Source: Duganella sp. CF517 (GTDB lineage: Bacteria; Pseudomonadota; Gammaproteobacteria; Burkholderiales; Burkholderiaceae_D). Taken from it: 64,000 nucleotides of DNA. A model generated the notes under the pieces. That model made no database searches. It saw only the letters and a list, made by a program, of their open reading frames with translations, and had not been told where the DNA came from. The translations under genes and the position numbers were made by a program. The stretch's first letter is position 1. Each line of letters opens with the position of its first letter. The stretch covers positions 783,198 to 847,197 of the forward strand of contig NZ_FODC01000001.1 in NCBI RefSeq assembly GCF_900110275.1, read 5' to 3'. Positions 1 through 10,700 of the stretch are shown piece by piece.

Positions 1-669
<669 letters not shown>

Positions 670-716
670 CCGTCGACCGCAGAACGGCGCGGCGCCCGCC
701 GCCGCGCCGCCTCGGC

Positions 717-748
717 AAAAAGGGAAGCCCGCGGGCTTCCCTTTTTTT
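717..748 (+). terminator. Rho-independent terminator after icd
   Basis: A perfect inverted repeat (AAGGGAAGCCC / GGGCTTCCCTT) with a two-base centre is followed by a run of seven T on the plus strand and preceded by A on the other. It can end icd transcription and probably also the convergent NIPSNAP gene. Confidence 0.9.
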
Positions 749-762
749 ATCCCGGTCAGCCG

Positions 763-1089
763 TCAGCGCAGCGCCGAATACGCGGTCGGCTCCAGGAAGG
801 AGTTATCGATGCGCTCGACGATGACGCCGTCGGCCTCCGACGCGGCGCGCGCGGCCGTCCATTCCGGATCGGTGGCGAAGGCGTTCCACTTGGCCTCGCG
901 CTCGGCCAGGCTTTCCCATTTCAGCAAGTAGGTCAAGGTCTGGTTGCTCGGACCGACCACGGTGGTGAAGAAGCCGGCCTGCTCGATGCCATGCTTGTGC
1001 CACAGCGGCAGCGTCACGTGCGAAAAGCGCTGGTGCAAGGCCGGCAGCCGGCCGGCGGCGCAGTGGTAGACGCGTAGTTCGTAAATCAT
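763..1089 (-). CDS. NIPSNAP family protein
   Basis: The gene encodes 108 residues with the NIPSNAP (ferredoxin-like alpha+beta barrel) pattern. It starts MIYELRVYHC, followed by a histidine-rich middle (LPLWHKHGIEQAGFF) and the typical TYLLKWESLAEREAKWNAF segment ahead of a C-terminal strand with IVERIDNSFL. Bacterial members are small cytoplasmic proteins of unclear biochemical role, often near oxidative or detoxification genes. The start codon has AGGAGA-like bases upstream (plus-strand TCTCTCCTGGG). It is convergent with icd and shares its terminator. Family call is good; function is unknown. Confidence 0.8.
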   Translation of the reverse strand: MIYELRVYHCAAGRLPALHQRFSHVTLPLWHKHGIEQAGFFTTVVGPSNQTLTYLLKWESLAEREAKWNAFATDPEWTAARAASEADGVIVERIDNSFLEPTAYSALR

Positions 1090-1502
1090 TATTTCTCTCC
1101 TGGGAAAAGTGGCGGAACGGCCTGTGGCGTGGCCGGCGGGTGATTCTATCCGGAAGTCGTCCCAATTACACCACAGCGGCGCTGCGGCGCGCCGTTGCGG
1201 CGGCCGCGACGGCCATCGGAGCTGACAGCGCCCGCCGTCGGGGACAACCTTTATTCAGCCCGACGTACGAGGGCCTGCGGCGCTTCCTGAAAGCGCCGCA
1301 CGGCACCGACCAGGCGGTGCGCTACATCGACGAGGCCATCGACATGGCGCGGGCGTCCAAAAAGCTTCCTTGAACAGCGCGCGCGGGCCGCTGTCCAAAT
1401 TCGGAGATTTTTATAACGAAATCGGCAATCCCGGCTTTTTCGGACGCGCTCCCGGCGCCCCGTGATAGATTCGTTTTTTTCCAAAAAAGGAGACGAAACG
1501 CC
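1090..1502. other. 413-bp intergenic region with possible coding remnant
   Basis: No convincing gene lies here. A plus-strand frame with a GTG start at 1140 runs to 1373 (77 codons). Its second half reads like protein (a YEGLRRFL segment, then an amphipathic helix YIDEAIDMARASKK), but it lacks a clear ribosome site and I recognise no family. It may be the tail of a degraded gene. The last 60 bases hold the leader of the DUF1080 gene, including a TATAAC hexamer near 1410 and AAGGAGA just before the ATG. Confidence 0.4.
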
Positions 1503-2348
1503 ATGAAAAACCTGTTCACCAAAACCGCCTTGCTGGGCGCCCTGCTCGCGCTGGGCTGCGCGGCGTCCGCCGCCGAGGCCGGTCCGTGGAAATCGCTGTT
1601 CAACGGCAAGGACCTGGGCGGCTGGAGCACCTACGTCAGCATGCAGCCGACCACCGACGGCATGAAGGCGCCGACTTCGGTGCGCGGGGTCGACAACGAC
1701 GCGCGCAAGGTGTTTTCCGTGGTCGACGGCATGCTGCGCGTGTCGGGCGAGGAATGGGGCAGCGTCTCGACGCTCGACGAGTATGAAAACTTCCACCTCA
1801 AATTCGCGTTCAAATGGGGCGTCAAGAAGTGGCCGCCGCGCGAGAACGTGATGCGCGACAGCGGCCTGCTGTACTACGCCGTCGGCAAGGAAGGCGCGCA
1901 GGACGGACACTGGATGCGCAGCCACGAGTTCCAGCTGCAGGAAGGCGATTGCGCCGACTACCACAGCCTCGACGGCGTGGCGGTCGACGCCCATGTCGGC
2001 GACGCCAACCAGGGCGACTGGAAATTCTACCGCTACGAACCGTCGCTGCCGCTGCGCAAGGACATCAAGGCGCGCATCCTGAAGAAAGGCAATTTCGAAA
2101 AGCCCAGCGGCGAATGGAACACGATGGAAGTGATCGCCGACGGCAAAACGCTGGTGCACATCGTCAACGGCCACGAGGTGCTGCGCATGGCCAATTCGCG
2201 TCAGTTGGTGAACGGCAAAATGATCCCGCTCACTCGCGGCAAGTTCTCGATCCAGTCCGAGGGCGCCGAGGCGTTCTTCAAGGACATCCAGGTGAGGAAA
2301 CTGGATGGGCCGGTGCCGCCGCCGGCCCCGGCAGGCAAACCCGGCTGA
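1503..2348 (+). CDS. DUF1080 (3-keto-disaccharide hydrolase-like) exported protein
   Basis: A 281-residue protein with a Sec signal peptide (KNLFTK, hydrophobic core LLGALLALGCA, cleavage near residue 23-26). It is followed by a single DUF1080 domain. The diagnostic features are the W-x-SLFNGKDLGGW entry at residues 29-41, the FHLKFAFKWG strand and the later GEWNTMEVIADGKTLVHIVNG segment. The fold is a concanavalin-like jelly roll, and some characterised members hydrolyse 3-keto-glycosides. The precise substrate cannot be read from sequence. A strong AAGGAG ribosome site precedes the ATG. The C-terminus ends in a proline-rich tail. A weak lipobox-like ALGC at residues 16-19 leaves lipidation possible but unlikely. 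Confidence 0.85.
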   Translation: MKNLFTKTALLGALLALGCAASAAEAGPWKSLFNGKDLGGWSTYVSMQPTTDGMKAPTSVRGVDNDARKVFSVVDGMLRVSGEEWGSVSTLDEYENFHLKFAFKWGVKKWPPRENVMRDSGLLYYAVGKEGAQDGHWMRSHEFQLQEGDCADYHSLDGVAVDAHVGDANQGDWKFYRYEPSLPLRKDIKARILKKGNFEKPSGEWNTMEVIADGKTLVHIVNGHEVLRMANSRQLVNGKMIPLTRGKFSIQSEGAEAFFKDIQVRKLDGPVPPPAPAGKPG

Positions 2349-2451
2349 CTCGAGGCTGAAACGCGCTAGCTGAGCCGTGGCGGTTGACCAGGTTGGACAA
2401 CATGTCCAGCGGGATGGTGCCGTTCTTGGCGATGGTGATCGGAGTAGGCAT
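2278..2451 (-). pseudogene. Possible truncated gene start
   Basis: On the minus strand an ATG at 2451, preceded by AGGACGACC, opens a frame whose first 27 residues look like real protein (MPTPITIAKNGTIP, then LDMLSNLVNRHG). The frame then runs antisense into the 3' end of the DUF1080 gene and stops after 57 codons. This could be the surviving N-terminus of a gene broken at about 2365, or a small unrecognised gene. I do not recognise a family. Confidence 0.25.
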
Positions 2452-2589
2452 GGTCGTCCTGGCAGCTAAATGTTAGAGAAACGATCATGCCGCAACTGCG
2501 GTATGATGCAGCCCACCGCGGAGGACAGCACGCCCACCGGCGCGGCTACCTAATTCGCCCCGGAGGGCACATCGAAAAGACGACGAACA

Positions 2590-2883
2590 ATGAGACTGGA
2601 CTTCATCAGCATCGCCATCGCACTGATCACGTTCGCTGCGGGCTTGGGCGCGGCCAACGGCGCGTTTTCGGGCGGGCAATCGCAATGCGGTGATTTTGGT
2701 TTGCGCTGCATGGGGCTCGCGGGAATCGTGCTGTCGATCGGAATGCTGGCGGGACTGGCGACCGCGCTGGCCAGCCTGATACGCGGAGGCGAAAGCGCAT
2801 GGTGCGGTTGGATCGGACTGCTGCTGAACGGGGTGCCGGCGCTGTTCCTGCTCGTGCTGGCACTCCAAATCGCGATGCGATAG
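2590..2883 (+). CDS. Small hypothetical membrane protein
   Basis: A 97-residue protein with three predicted membrane segments, at about residues 5-25, 43-65 and 73-95. They are separated by a short cysteine-bearing loop (QCGDFGLRCMG) and a loop containing RGGESAWCGW. It has no recognisable family signature beyond small integral membrane protein. It stands alone between the DUF1080 gene and the convergent halogenase gene, with only 33 bases before the halogenase stop. Codon use matches the neighbours, so it is probably expressed, but nothing indicates its role. Confidence 0.6.
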   Translation: MRLDFISIAIALITFAAGLGAANGAFSGGQSQCGDFGLRCMGLAGIVLSIGMLAGLATALASLIRGGESAWCGWIGLLLNGVPALFLLVLALQIAMR

Positions 2884-2916
2884 CAGCGGCCCGGTTTCCG
2901 GGCGGAGGCGGTATCT

Positions 2917-4416
2917 TTATGCGCGCTGCGCCAGCACGGCGCGCAAATAGTCGTCGTGAGTGGGCATGGCCGCCACGGCGGCGGCGATGCCCTCGCGCCG
3001 CTGCCGCAAGCCCAGCAACGCCGCTTCCGGCGCCACCTCGCGCAGCGCCGGGTCGGCGTGCTCGGGCCAGTGCCCCATGCCGGCGTGGATCGCCAGCCAG
3101 CTGGTGGCGTCGAAGCCCTCGTCGCCGTACTGGTGCAGCGCGCCGGTCTGGCGCCACGCGTGGATCTTGAAGGCCAGCGTGTCCGGCAGTTCCATCGTCG
3201 CCATGGTGCGCCACAGCGCGCTGTCGCGCCTGGCCGTCAGGCGGTAGTGCAGGATAATGAAGTCGCGCACGCGCTCGAACTGGCGCACCATGCCGCTGTT
3301 GTAGTCGGCCAGCGTGCGCGCGTCCGGCGCCGTGCCCGGCAACAGCGCTTCGATCAGTCGTCCGAGGCCGCTCTGGACCAGGAAAATGCTGGTCGATTCG
3401 AGCGGCTCCAGGAAACCGGAGGACAAGCCCAGCGCCACCACGTTGCGCACCCAGAAGCGCGCGCGATGGCCGGTGGCGAAGCGCAGCAGGCGCGGTTCGG
3501 CCAGCGCCGGGGCGTCCATTTGCGCCAGCAGTTGCGACAGCGCCCGCTCCTCGTCGATGTGGCGGCTGGCGAACACGTGGCCATGGCCGGTCCGGTTGCT
3601 CAGCGGGATGCGCCACGCCCAGCCGCCTTCCAGCGCCGTCGCCCGCGTGTACGGCGCCAACGCGGTTCCGCTACGCTCGGCCGGACAGGCCCAGGCGCGG
3701 TCGACCGGCAGCCAATGGCTGAAGTCGACAAAGGGTTCTTCCAGGGTGCGGCCCAGCAGTAGTGAGGCGAAGCCGGAGCAGTCGATGAACAGGTCGCCTT
3801 CCACCACCCGGCCGTCCGCCAGCCGCAGCTGGCCGACGCCGCCGTCGGCGCGGCGCGCCACGTCGACGATGCGGCCCTCGGTGCGGCGCACGCCCTTGCG
3901 CAACGCCATCGTGCGCAGGAAGCCGGCGTACAGCACGGCGTCGAAGTGGTAGGCGTAGTTGAAGAATTGCCCCTGTTCCGGCGGCACCTGGAAGCGCCCC
4001 TGGCTGGCCATCACGCTGGGCAGGCATTGCTCGCCCAGCGCGCCCGGGGCGGCGTCGCCCAGGCGCCGATGCTGGCCCCACAGCGACTGCGGTCCGGCCA
4101 GCGCGCCGAAATCGCCGAAGGTGTGGAAATAGCGCTCGCCCCGCACGCGCCAGTCGCAAAACTCGATGCCCAGCTTGTAGGTGCCATTGGTGGCGCGCAG
4201 GAACTCGGCCTCGTCGATGCCGAGGATTTTGTGGAAGGCGCGGATGGAAGGGAAAGTCGCCTCGCCGACGCCGATGATGCCGATCTCCTCCGACTCGACC
4301 AGCTCCACCGCGCTGCCCGGCAGCGCGGTGGCCAGCGCCGTGGCCGCCATCCAGCCGGCGGCGCCGCCGCCGACCACGACGATGCGCCGATAGGCGCTCT
4401 TGTATGCCGCATCCAT
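2917..4416 (-). CDS. Flavin-dependent tryptophan-halogenase family protein
   Basis: A 499-residue FAD-dependent halogenase of the PrnA/RebH family. An FAD-binding GGGAAGW lies at residues 16-22. The catalytic lysine is K81 in NGTYK, matching K79 of PrnA. The halogenase signature WxWxIP is present as WAWRIP at 266-271, and the conserved acid is E337 in SGFLEPLES. These enzymes use reduced FAD, halide and oxygen to form hypohalous acid that the lysine relays to an aromatic substrate. A partner flavin reductase is not adjacent, and no biosynthetic cluster or TonB receptor is next to it, so it is an orphan. Substrate cannot be predicted; indole or pyrrole rings, or a peptide-bound tryptophan, are possible. 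Confidence 0.9.
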   Translation of the reverse strand: MDAAYKSAYRRIVVVGGGAAGWMAATALATALPGSAVELVESEEIGIIGVGEATFPSIRAFHKILGIDEAEFLRATNGTYKLGIEFCDWRVRGERYFHTFGDFGALAGPQSLWGQHRRLGDAAPGALGEQCLPSVMASQGRFQVPPEQGQFFNYAYHFDAVLYAGFLRTMALRKGVRRTEGRIVDVARRADGGVGQLRLADGRVVEGDLFIDCSGFASLLLGRTLEEPFVDFSHWLPVDRAWACPAERSGTALAPYTRATALEGGWAWRIPLSNRTGHGHVFASRHIDEERALSQLLAQMDAPALAEPRLLRFATGHRARFWVRNVVALGLSSGFLEPLESTSIFLVQSGLGRLIEALLPGTAPDARTLADYNSGMVRQFERVRDFIILHYRLTARRDSALWRTMATMELPDTLAFKIHAWRQTGALHQYGDEGFDATSWLAIHAGMGHWPEHADPALREVAPEAALLGLRQRREGIAAAVAAMPTHDDYLRAVLAQRA

Positions 4417-4688
4417 GCCCTACCCCTTGCAATCAGTATTCGAAACGGTACATTGTGCAAGCAAGCGTAGCACGCGGCAATTACCAAAACCACTAACCCG
4501 GGCAACGATATCAACCAACGCGGGCGCCTCCGCCCCTTGCAGAAATGGTGGCGGCGGCATGAGCCGCTCGCATCGTCACTGCATGCCGAACGCGACGGGG
4601 ACGGGTGCGGCGCCGGCCCATCGGGTAAAATTAACGCGCTGGCAAGATATCGTCCGCCTTCCCTTCACCCTATTCCGATGAGCCGCCC

Positions 4689-5777
4689 ATGAAAATATCC
4701 GCCACCCTGCCCGCCTGGGCCATCGCCGGACCCGTCGTCGGCTGGCTCGCGCTTGCCGGCAAGGCGCTCGGCGCCCAGGAGCTGCTGGGCGGCGCGTATC
4801 TGGTGGTGCTGGCCATCAGCCTGTTCTGGGGCGTGCTGGCGGCGGTGTTCCATGCCGAGGTGGTGGCCCATAAAATCGGCGAGCCCTACGGCACATTGGT
4901 GCTGGCGGTGGCGGTCACCGCGATCGAGGTGGCGCTGATCGTCTCGCTGATGATCGCCGGCGGCGCCGAGACCACCGGGCTGGCGCGCGACACCGTGTTC
5001 GCCGCCGTCATGCTGATCCTCAACGGCATGGTGGGCATCTGCCTGCTGGCCGGCGGCAGCCGCCACGGCGAGCAAACCTTCACCTTGAGCGGCGTGTCGG
5101 CGGCGCTGACCACCCTGGCGGCGATCGCGGTGCTGACCATGGTGCTGCCCAACTACACCACCACCACGCCGGGGCCGTTCTACAGCGGCAGCCAGCTGAT
5201 TTTCATCGCCGTGGTTTCGCTGGTGCTGTATGGAACGTTCGTATTCGTGCAGACGGTGCGCCACCGCGACTACTTCCTGCCGGCCAGCGGCGGCGAGGAC
5301 GACCACGCGCCGGTGCCCCCGGCCAGGCTGGCCTGGTGGAGCGGCGCGCTGCTGCTGGTGTGCCTGGGCGGCGTGGTGCTGCTGGCCAAATCGCTGTCGC
5401 CGGCGCTGGAGGCGGCGGTGCTCAAGATGGGCGCGCCCAAGGCGCTGGTGGGCATCATCATCGCGGCCGTGGTGCTGCTGCCGGAAGGCATCGCCGCCTA
5501 CCAGGCGGCGCGCGCCAACCGCCTGCAAACCAGCCTGAACCTGGCGCTCGGCTCGGCGCTGGCCAGCATCGGCCTGACCATCCCGGCGGTAGCGATCGTC
5601 TCGCTGGTCAACGGCTGGACCCTGACCCTGGGCATCGACGTCAAGTCGACCGTGCTGCTGCTGCTGTCGATCATCGTCACCTCGCTGTCGCTGGGCAGCG
5701 GCCGCACCACCATCATGCAGGGCACGGTGCTGCTGATGATCTTCGCGGTGTACCTGTTCGTGACGGTCGTGCCGTGA
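4689..5777 (+). CDS. chaA: Calcium/sodium-proton antiporter, ChaA type (CaCA superfamily)
   Basis: A 362-residue inner-membrane antiporter with about eleven hydrophobic segments in two inverted halves. Each half carries the acidic CaCA signature: first HAEVVAHKIGEPYGTL with TAIEVALIVS (residues 57-95), second VLLPEGIAAYQAARANR (around 265-280). ChaA exchanges Na+, Ca2+ or K+ for protons at alkaline pH. A second in-frame-looking ATG eight bases upstream (4678) is out of this frame. The ATG at 4689 follows GAGCCGCCC, only a modest ribosome site. The gene is monocistronic, convergent with the binding-protein gene at 5843. Confidence 0.87.
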   Translation: MKISATLPAWAIAGPVVGWLALAGKALGAQELLGGAYLVVLAISLFWGVLAAVFHAEVVAHKIGEPYGTLVLAVAVTAIEVALIVSLMIAGGAETTGLARDTVFAAVMLILNGMVGICLLAGGSRHGEQTFTLSGVSAALTTLAAIAVLTMVLPNYTTTTPGPFYSGSQLIFIAVVSLVLYGTFVFVQTVRHRDYFLPASGGEDDHAPVPPARLAWWSGALLLVCLGGVVLLAKSLSPALEAAVLKMGAPKALVGIIIAAVVLLPEGIAAYQAARANRLQTSLNLALGSALASIGLTIPAVAIVSLVNGWTLTLGIDVKSTVLLLLSIIVTSLSLGSGRTTIMQGTVLLMIFAVYLFVTVVP

Positions 5778-5842
5778 CGGCGACGGTGTTCGACCCGGGC
5801 ACCTCGATGTATTGATTGATGCAAGCGCCGGGCGCACCGGCG

Positions 5843-6625
5843 TCACTTGCCCGGTGGCGCCCAGTTCTCGTACTTGCGGCCGATGCGCTCCATGGTGCCG
5901 TCGCGCCACATCTCGGCGGCGGCGGCGTTGAGCCGCTCGACCAGGGCGTCCGGCACCGAGGTGTTACACGCCAAATACACCTGTACCCGGTGGAACGAGA
6001 GCAGCGGCGCCACCTCGGAGCCGGTCAACCCGCGCGGCCCCTTGGTGCCGTTGCGAACGCTGACCGCCCACAGGTCGATACGGCGCATCAATAATTTTTG
6101 CGCGTTCAAAAGGTCTTCGTTGACCGGCTCGACGATGAACCCGCGGCGACGCAAGAACTCATCGCGCGCGTCGCCGTTGGCGGTGCCGATGCGCAGCTTG
6201 CGCGCATCCTCCAGGGTCTTCAACGTCAGGCCCGCATCGACGCGGCCCCACAGCTGCCATTCGGCAAAATCGGTCGCGCCCACCCATTTGAACAGCGGCT
6301 CGCGCTCCGGCGTGCGCGTGGTGGAGTAGACGCAGGCGTGATCGTTGGTCAGGGCGTTCACGTACGCCCGCTTCCACGGCAACAGTTCAAGCGTGTATGG
6401 CGTGCCGGTGCGCGCCATCAGCTCGCGTATCTTGTCGGTCTCGCGGCCGGTGAGCACGCCGTCCACCATCATGCTCGACGGTGGCATGCGCTCGCTGGCG
6501 ATGCGCAGCGTGACGGCCGGCACGGCCGCCGCTGCCGCGCCGGCGGCCTGTTTGGCGCCATTGGCCGGGTTGGCCGGGTTGGCCGTGGCCAAAATAACAA
6601 TGAAAAGTGCTGCGCGTATCCCCAT
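5843..6625 (-). CDS. Periplasmic substrate-binding protein, family 3-like
   Basis: A 260-residue exported protein. The signal region (GIRAALFIVILATA) is followed by a low-complexity ANPANPANGAKQAAGAAAAA linker of short repeats, then a type-II periplasmic binding fold. The fold shows LRIASERMPPSSMMVDG, LELLPWKRAYVNALTNDHA, KWVGATDFAEWQLWG and DLWAVSV. Proteins of this kind resemble amino-acid-binding SBP_bac_3 domains but often occur without an ABC transporter, as here. No permease or ATPase is next to it. The neighbour at 6694 is a diguanylate cyclase read in the same direction (68 bases apart), so a sensory accessory role is conceivable but unproven. Confidence 0.75.
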   Translation of the reverse strand: MGIRAALFIVILATANPANPANGAKQAAGAAAAAVPAVTLRIASERMPPSSMMVDGVLTGRETDKIRELMARTGTPYTLELLPWKRAYVNALTNDHACVYSTTRTPEREPLFKWVGATDFAEWQLWGRVDAGLTLKTLEDARKLRIGTANGDARDEFLRRRGFIVEPVNEDLLNAQKLLMRRIDLWAVSVRNGTKGPRGLTGSEVAPLLSFHRVQVYLACNTSVPDALVERLNAAAAEMWRDGTMERIGRKYENWAPPGK

Positions 6626-6693
6626 GCCGTCTGCCGCCTAGTGTTTTCCCTTCCCCTATATCGGCAAGTTTTGGAATAACTGAAATGCCGGCG

Positions 6694-7677
6694 TCACGCC
6701 TCGGCGTCGCAGATGCGGTCGCGGCCCGACGACTTGGCCTGGTACAGGCGCCGGTCGACCCGGTCGAGGAAGACGTGCGGGTCGTCGTGCTCGCCCGGCA
6801 CGATGGTGCCGACGCCGGCGCTGACGGTGACCGTGCGGCCCACGCCCGAGCGCGCGTGCGGCAGCGCCTTGTGCGCCAGCAGCTTGCGGCAACGCTCGGC
6901 CACGTTGCGCGCGGCCGCCTCGTCCGTCGCCGGCAGCAGCAACACGAATTCCTCCCCGCCCAAGCGTGCGCACAGGTCGCGCGAGCGCGAGGCGCCCTCG
7001 TCCAGCGCCCGCGCCACGCGGCGCAGGCACTCGTCGCCCTGCACGTGGCCGTAGTGGTCGTTGTATTGTTTGAAATAGTCGATATCGATGACCACCACCG
7101 ACAACGGCTCGCCGGTGGCGCGCGCCTTGGCCCATTCGACCGGATACAGGGTGTCGAACATGCGGCGGTTGGCGACGTTGGTCAGGCTGTCGCGGTAGGA
7201 CAACACCTCCAGCTCGCGCTGCAGTTGCAAGATCTTGTCCTCGGCCTGCTTGCGCTCGGTGATATCGAACATAAAGCCGACCAGCGAGTCGACGCTGCCG
7301 TCCTCGCGCCGCACCACGTGCACCACGTCGCGGATCCAGACGTAGTCGCCGTCGCGGGTGAGGGCGCGGTAGTCGGCCTCGTGGTCGATGCCCTGCTGCG
7401 ACTGGGCGATGCAGAAGTCGACCGTCTTCTGGCGGTCCTCCTCGTGGATGCGCTCGATCCAGTCGTTGGCCGAGAGCCAGCTCGACTGGCTCCAGCCAAG
7501 CAAGGCCTCGATCTGCGGGCCGATATAACTGAAACCCATGGTGGCCCAGTCGATGCGCCACGGAATGGCGCGGGTCGACTCGAGCAAGGTGCGGTACACG
7601 CCCGGATCGCCAGCGGCGGTCGCGGGGTCTGTCGGCGAAAATAGCATAAGTGAAGTAAGTAAGTGGGGAGCATGCAT
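6694..7677 (-). CDS. PAS-GGDEF diguanylate cyclase
   Basis: A 327-residue cytoplasmic protein predicted to make cyclic di-GMP. Residues about 25-140 form a PAS/PAC sensor domain (ending VGFMFDITERKQAED). A short helix (142-160) links it to the GGDEF domain, which has DIDYFKQYND near 198, an intact active site GGEEF at 240-244 and an inhibitory I-site RSRD at 231-234, exactly five residues upstream. Catalysis and product inhibition should both work. There is no membrane segment. An alternative start is M11. It is transcribed with the binding-protein gene downstream and lies beside the giant adhesin-like autotransporter, a class often controlled by cyclic di-GMP; that link is inference. Confidence 0.92.
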   Translation of the reverse strand: MHAPHLLTSLMLFSPTDPATAAGDPGVYRTLLESTRAIPWRIDWATMGFSYIGPQIEALLGWSQSSWLSANDWIERIHEEDRQKTVDFCIAQSQQGIDHEADYRALTRDGDYVWIRDVVHVVRREDGSVDSLVGFMFDITERKQAEDKILQLQRELEVLSYRDSLTNVANRRMFDTLYPVEWAKARATGEPLSVVVIDIDYFKQYNDHYGHVQGDECLRRVARALDEGASRSRDLCARLGGEEFVLLLPATDEAAARNVAERCRKLLAHKALPHARSGVGRTVTVSAGVGTIVPGEHDDPHVFLDRVDRRLYQAKSSGRDRICDAEA

Positions 7678-7744
7678 TGTGCGCGCAAACGCCCCGCATG
7701 GGAACGCATTTCCGCGCCATCGCGCCGCCCCCGCCCCGCCGTCG

Positions 7745-10700
7745 TCAGAATACCCCCTCCAGCTTCATGCTGTAGCGGTCCAGCGCGCGCCGCTGCTGGA
7801 AGTTGGTGTTGTAACGCAGCCCGAACGAGAACTTGCCGCTGGCGATGAGATCGAGCGCCAGCGTGCCGTCGGTCACCGTGCGGCCCAGCGGCAGCGGCAG
7901 TTGCATGCCCGCCGCCGCGCCCGGCGCGCCGACAAAGCCGGCCCGCACCGTGGTCAGCGCGTTGCCGACATAGCGCTGCAGGCCGACATCGCCGTGCACA
8001 TGCGCCTGGTAGCCGTCGCCGACCACCTGGCGATACCCCAGCTTGGCCACCGGACGCACCCACTTGTGGCTTTCCGAGTAATCGTCCAAGCGCAGGCCGG
8101 TCGCGCCGGCGCCGGCCTCGGCCGCGCCCAGCGCCGACAGCCGCGTCGCCCCCAGGTCCAGCGTCGGCCGGAAGTACAGCGCTGCGCCGGCGCCGAACTC
8201 ATAGGCGTAGCGCAGCGCGCCGCCGACCGCTTTGAGCCGGCGGCTGGCGCTGGCCGTGAAGGCCTCCACCTCGCCATGGCGCCGCGTGTCCTGCGTGGCG
8301 GTGCTGTACGAGGGGATCAACGCCAGCTCGCTGGCGCCGAACTGGTACTTCAGCGCCGCGCCGAGGTGCCACGTCTTGCCCGACGCGTTCCAGCGGCCGC
8401 CGTCGCCGTCCGAGCGGTTGCGTTCGCTGGCGAACGCGCCGCCCAGCGTCCATCCCCCGCCCAGCGCCTTGCGCAGCCCCACCGTGTAGCGATCGGTCTG
8501 CTGCGCCACCTCGCGGTAGTCGGCGCTGGCGCCCTGCTCGCCGCGCTCGCTGTCGTACTGGAACCAGACGGCCTGCTGCTTGTCGCCGAGGCGGTTCTCG
8601 CCATCGTCGGCCAGGATGCGGCCGAAGCGGGCGCCGGCGCGCAGCAGGTCGGCCTGCTGGTGCGCATAGAACTGCGGCGTCATGTCCGACAGCGTGGCGC
8701 GATAGGCCGCCAGCGTTGGCGTGTAGACCAACTGCACCACCTTGCCGGCCAAGGCCTCGCTGCTGCCGGCCAGCTGGATGCGGTTGAAATACTGCCCCAC
8801 CGCTTGCTGCACCGGTCCCATGCCGGCCGGCGCGAAATCGATCGTGTAGTCCAGCGCCGCCGTCTGCGGGTTTGGATAGAGCAACTGGTAGCTGATCACC
8901 GCCGATGGCGCGGTGCTCAGCTGCACGGCGTTGGCCGTCACGCCCATCGCCGCCGTAAACAGCGGCACCTGCGCACGGCCCGGCCGCGCCAGCTGCGGTT
9001 GCAGCAGCGCCACCTTGACGCGCCCGGCCAACGCGGCCGTGCCAGTGATGTCGAGCTGGTCGAGGCGGCCGCTGCCCAGGTCGAGCTCGGCCAATGTCGT
9101 GGCCGAGCTGGCCTGTTGGTAACTGCCGCTCAAGCGGGTCTTCTGCACCAGCCCCGTGTCGCCCGGCGACAGCGTGCCGGCGTTGGCGAACACGCTGCGG
9201 AAGTCGCCCAGCAACAACTGCTCGCCGGCGGCCAGCGTTTGCCCGGCGCCGTTGTTGAGCCGGTTGACGCCGCCGCCCAGGTCGAGCTGTCCCAGCATCA
9301 CGCCCTGGTTGTCGACGACATCGTCGCCGTCGCCGGCGCGCACCGCCCAGCCCTGCCGGCCGTCGGCCACGGCGATGGTGCCCAGGTTGACCAGCGTGTT
9401 GTGGGCGCCGCCGGCCAGCCACACCCCGGTGCCCCCGGTGCCGGCGAAGATCTGCCGGCCCGGCATCAGCGTGATGGTGATGTCGCCCTCGCCGGCGCTG
9501 CCGAGCGATTGCGCCAGCACCGCCACCCCTTCCTTGCCGCCGGCCACGACGTTGCCGTCCAGGGTCAGGCGCACGCCGGCGGCGCTGCCGGCGCCGCCGG
9601 CGCTGCCGGCGAACACCCGGTCGACCGCGCCGCCGCCGCCGCCGAGCGACTGCGCCAGCACGCCGACCGCGCGCGCGCCGCCGACGACGATGTCGCCGTG
9701 CTGGGCGAAGGTGATGGCGCCGCCGTTGCCGCGGTTGGCGCCGCTGAGGGCGACGTCGATGGCGCCGGCCGCCAGGTCGGTGAGCACCGCGCCGCCGCCG
9801 CCGCCGATCGACTGCAGCAGCACGCCGTGCGACAGCGCGCCGCGGGTGACGATGGCGCCGTCGTTGACCACATCGAGGTTGCCGCCGTCGCCGCTGGCGC
9901 CGTCTTTGCCGCCGAGCGACAGCGCCAGCGAGTCGAGCCCGCCGAGCGCGCCCTGGCCGCCGCCGCCGCCGATGCTCTGGATCACCAGGCCGGGCGAAGC
10001 GGCGCCGGCGGTGCTGATGCCGCCGCTGTAGCGGGCGCTGATCGCGCCGCCGTTGCCGGCGGCGCCGCGTTCGGCGCCCAGCGCCAGCACGGCGTCTGCC
10101 AAGCCGGCCGCGGCCGGCGAAGGGGCCGTCGTGGCGGCGCCCCGTTCGACGTTGAGCGTGGTCGTGCCGCCGCCGCCGCCGACCGACTGCACCAGCGCGC
10201 CGGCCGACTGCGCGCCGGTCGTGCCCAGGGCGCCGCGTTGCGTCACCGCCACCGCGCCGCCGCTGCCGCCGACGCCGGCGGCGCCAAGGACATAGTCGAA
10301 CCCTACGCCGCGCGCCGGGTCGAGCTGGACGCTGGTGTAGGAACTGCCGCCGCCGCCGCCGACCGATTGCGCCAGCGACGCGGCCGAGGCCGCGCCGCCG
10401 GTGTAGGACTGGCCCACCAGCGTCGACGACAGCGCGCCGCCGTCGGCCGCCGCCGCCGCGGGCGCCGCCGCGGCGGTGCCCGGCGCCGCGCGCGGCGCCG
10501 CCAGCGCGCCGCTGACGGCGCCGGCGACCGCGCGCGCGCCCTGCCGCAGCACCGATGTGAGCCGCTCCACCACGCTGTCGTTGGACGGCGCCGGCAAGCC
10601 GCCGTCGACTTCGCTGGCGAAGTCGAGGAACAACTCGACGTTGCCGCCGCCGCCGTTGATCGACTGCGCCAGGCTGGCGTGGCTGTTGGCGCCGGTCATG

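Noticed and set aside
1140-1373. 77-codon plus-strand frame upstream of the DUF1080 gene
   Set aside because: It has a GTG start, no ribosome site and no family; only its second half looks protein-like, so I list the region as unassigned.
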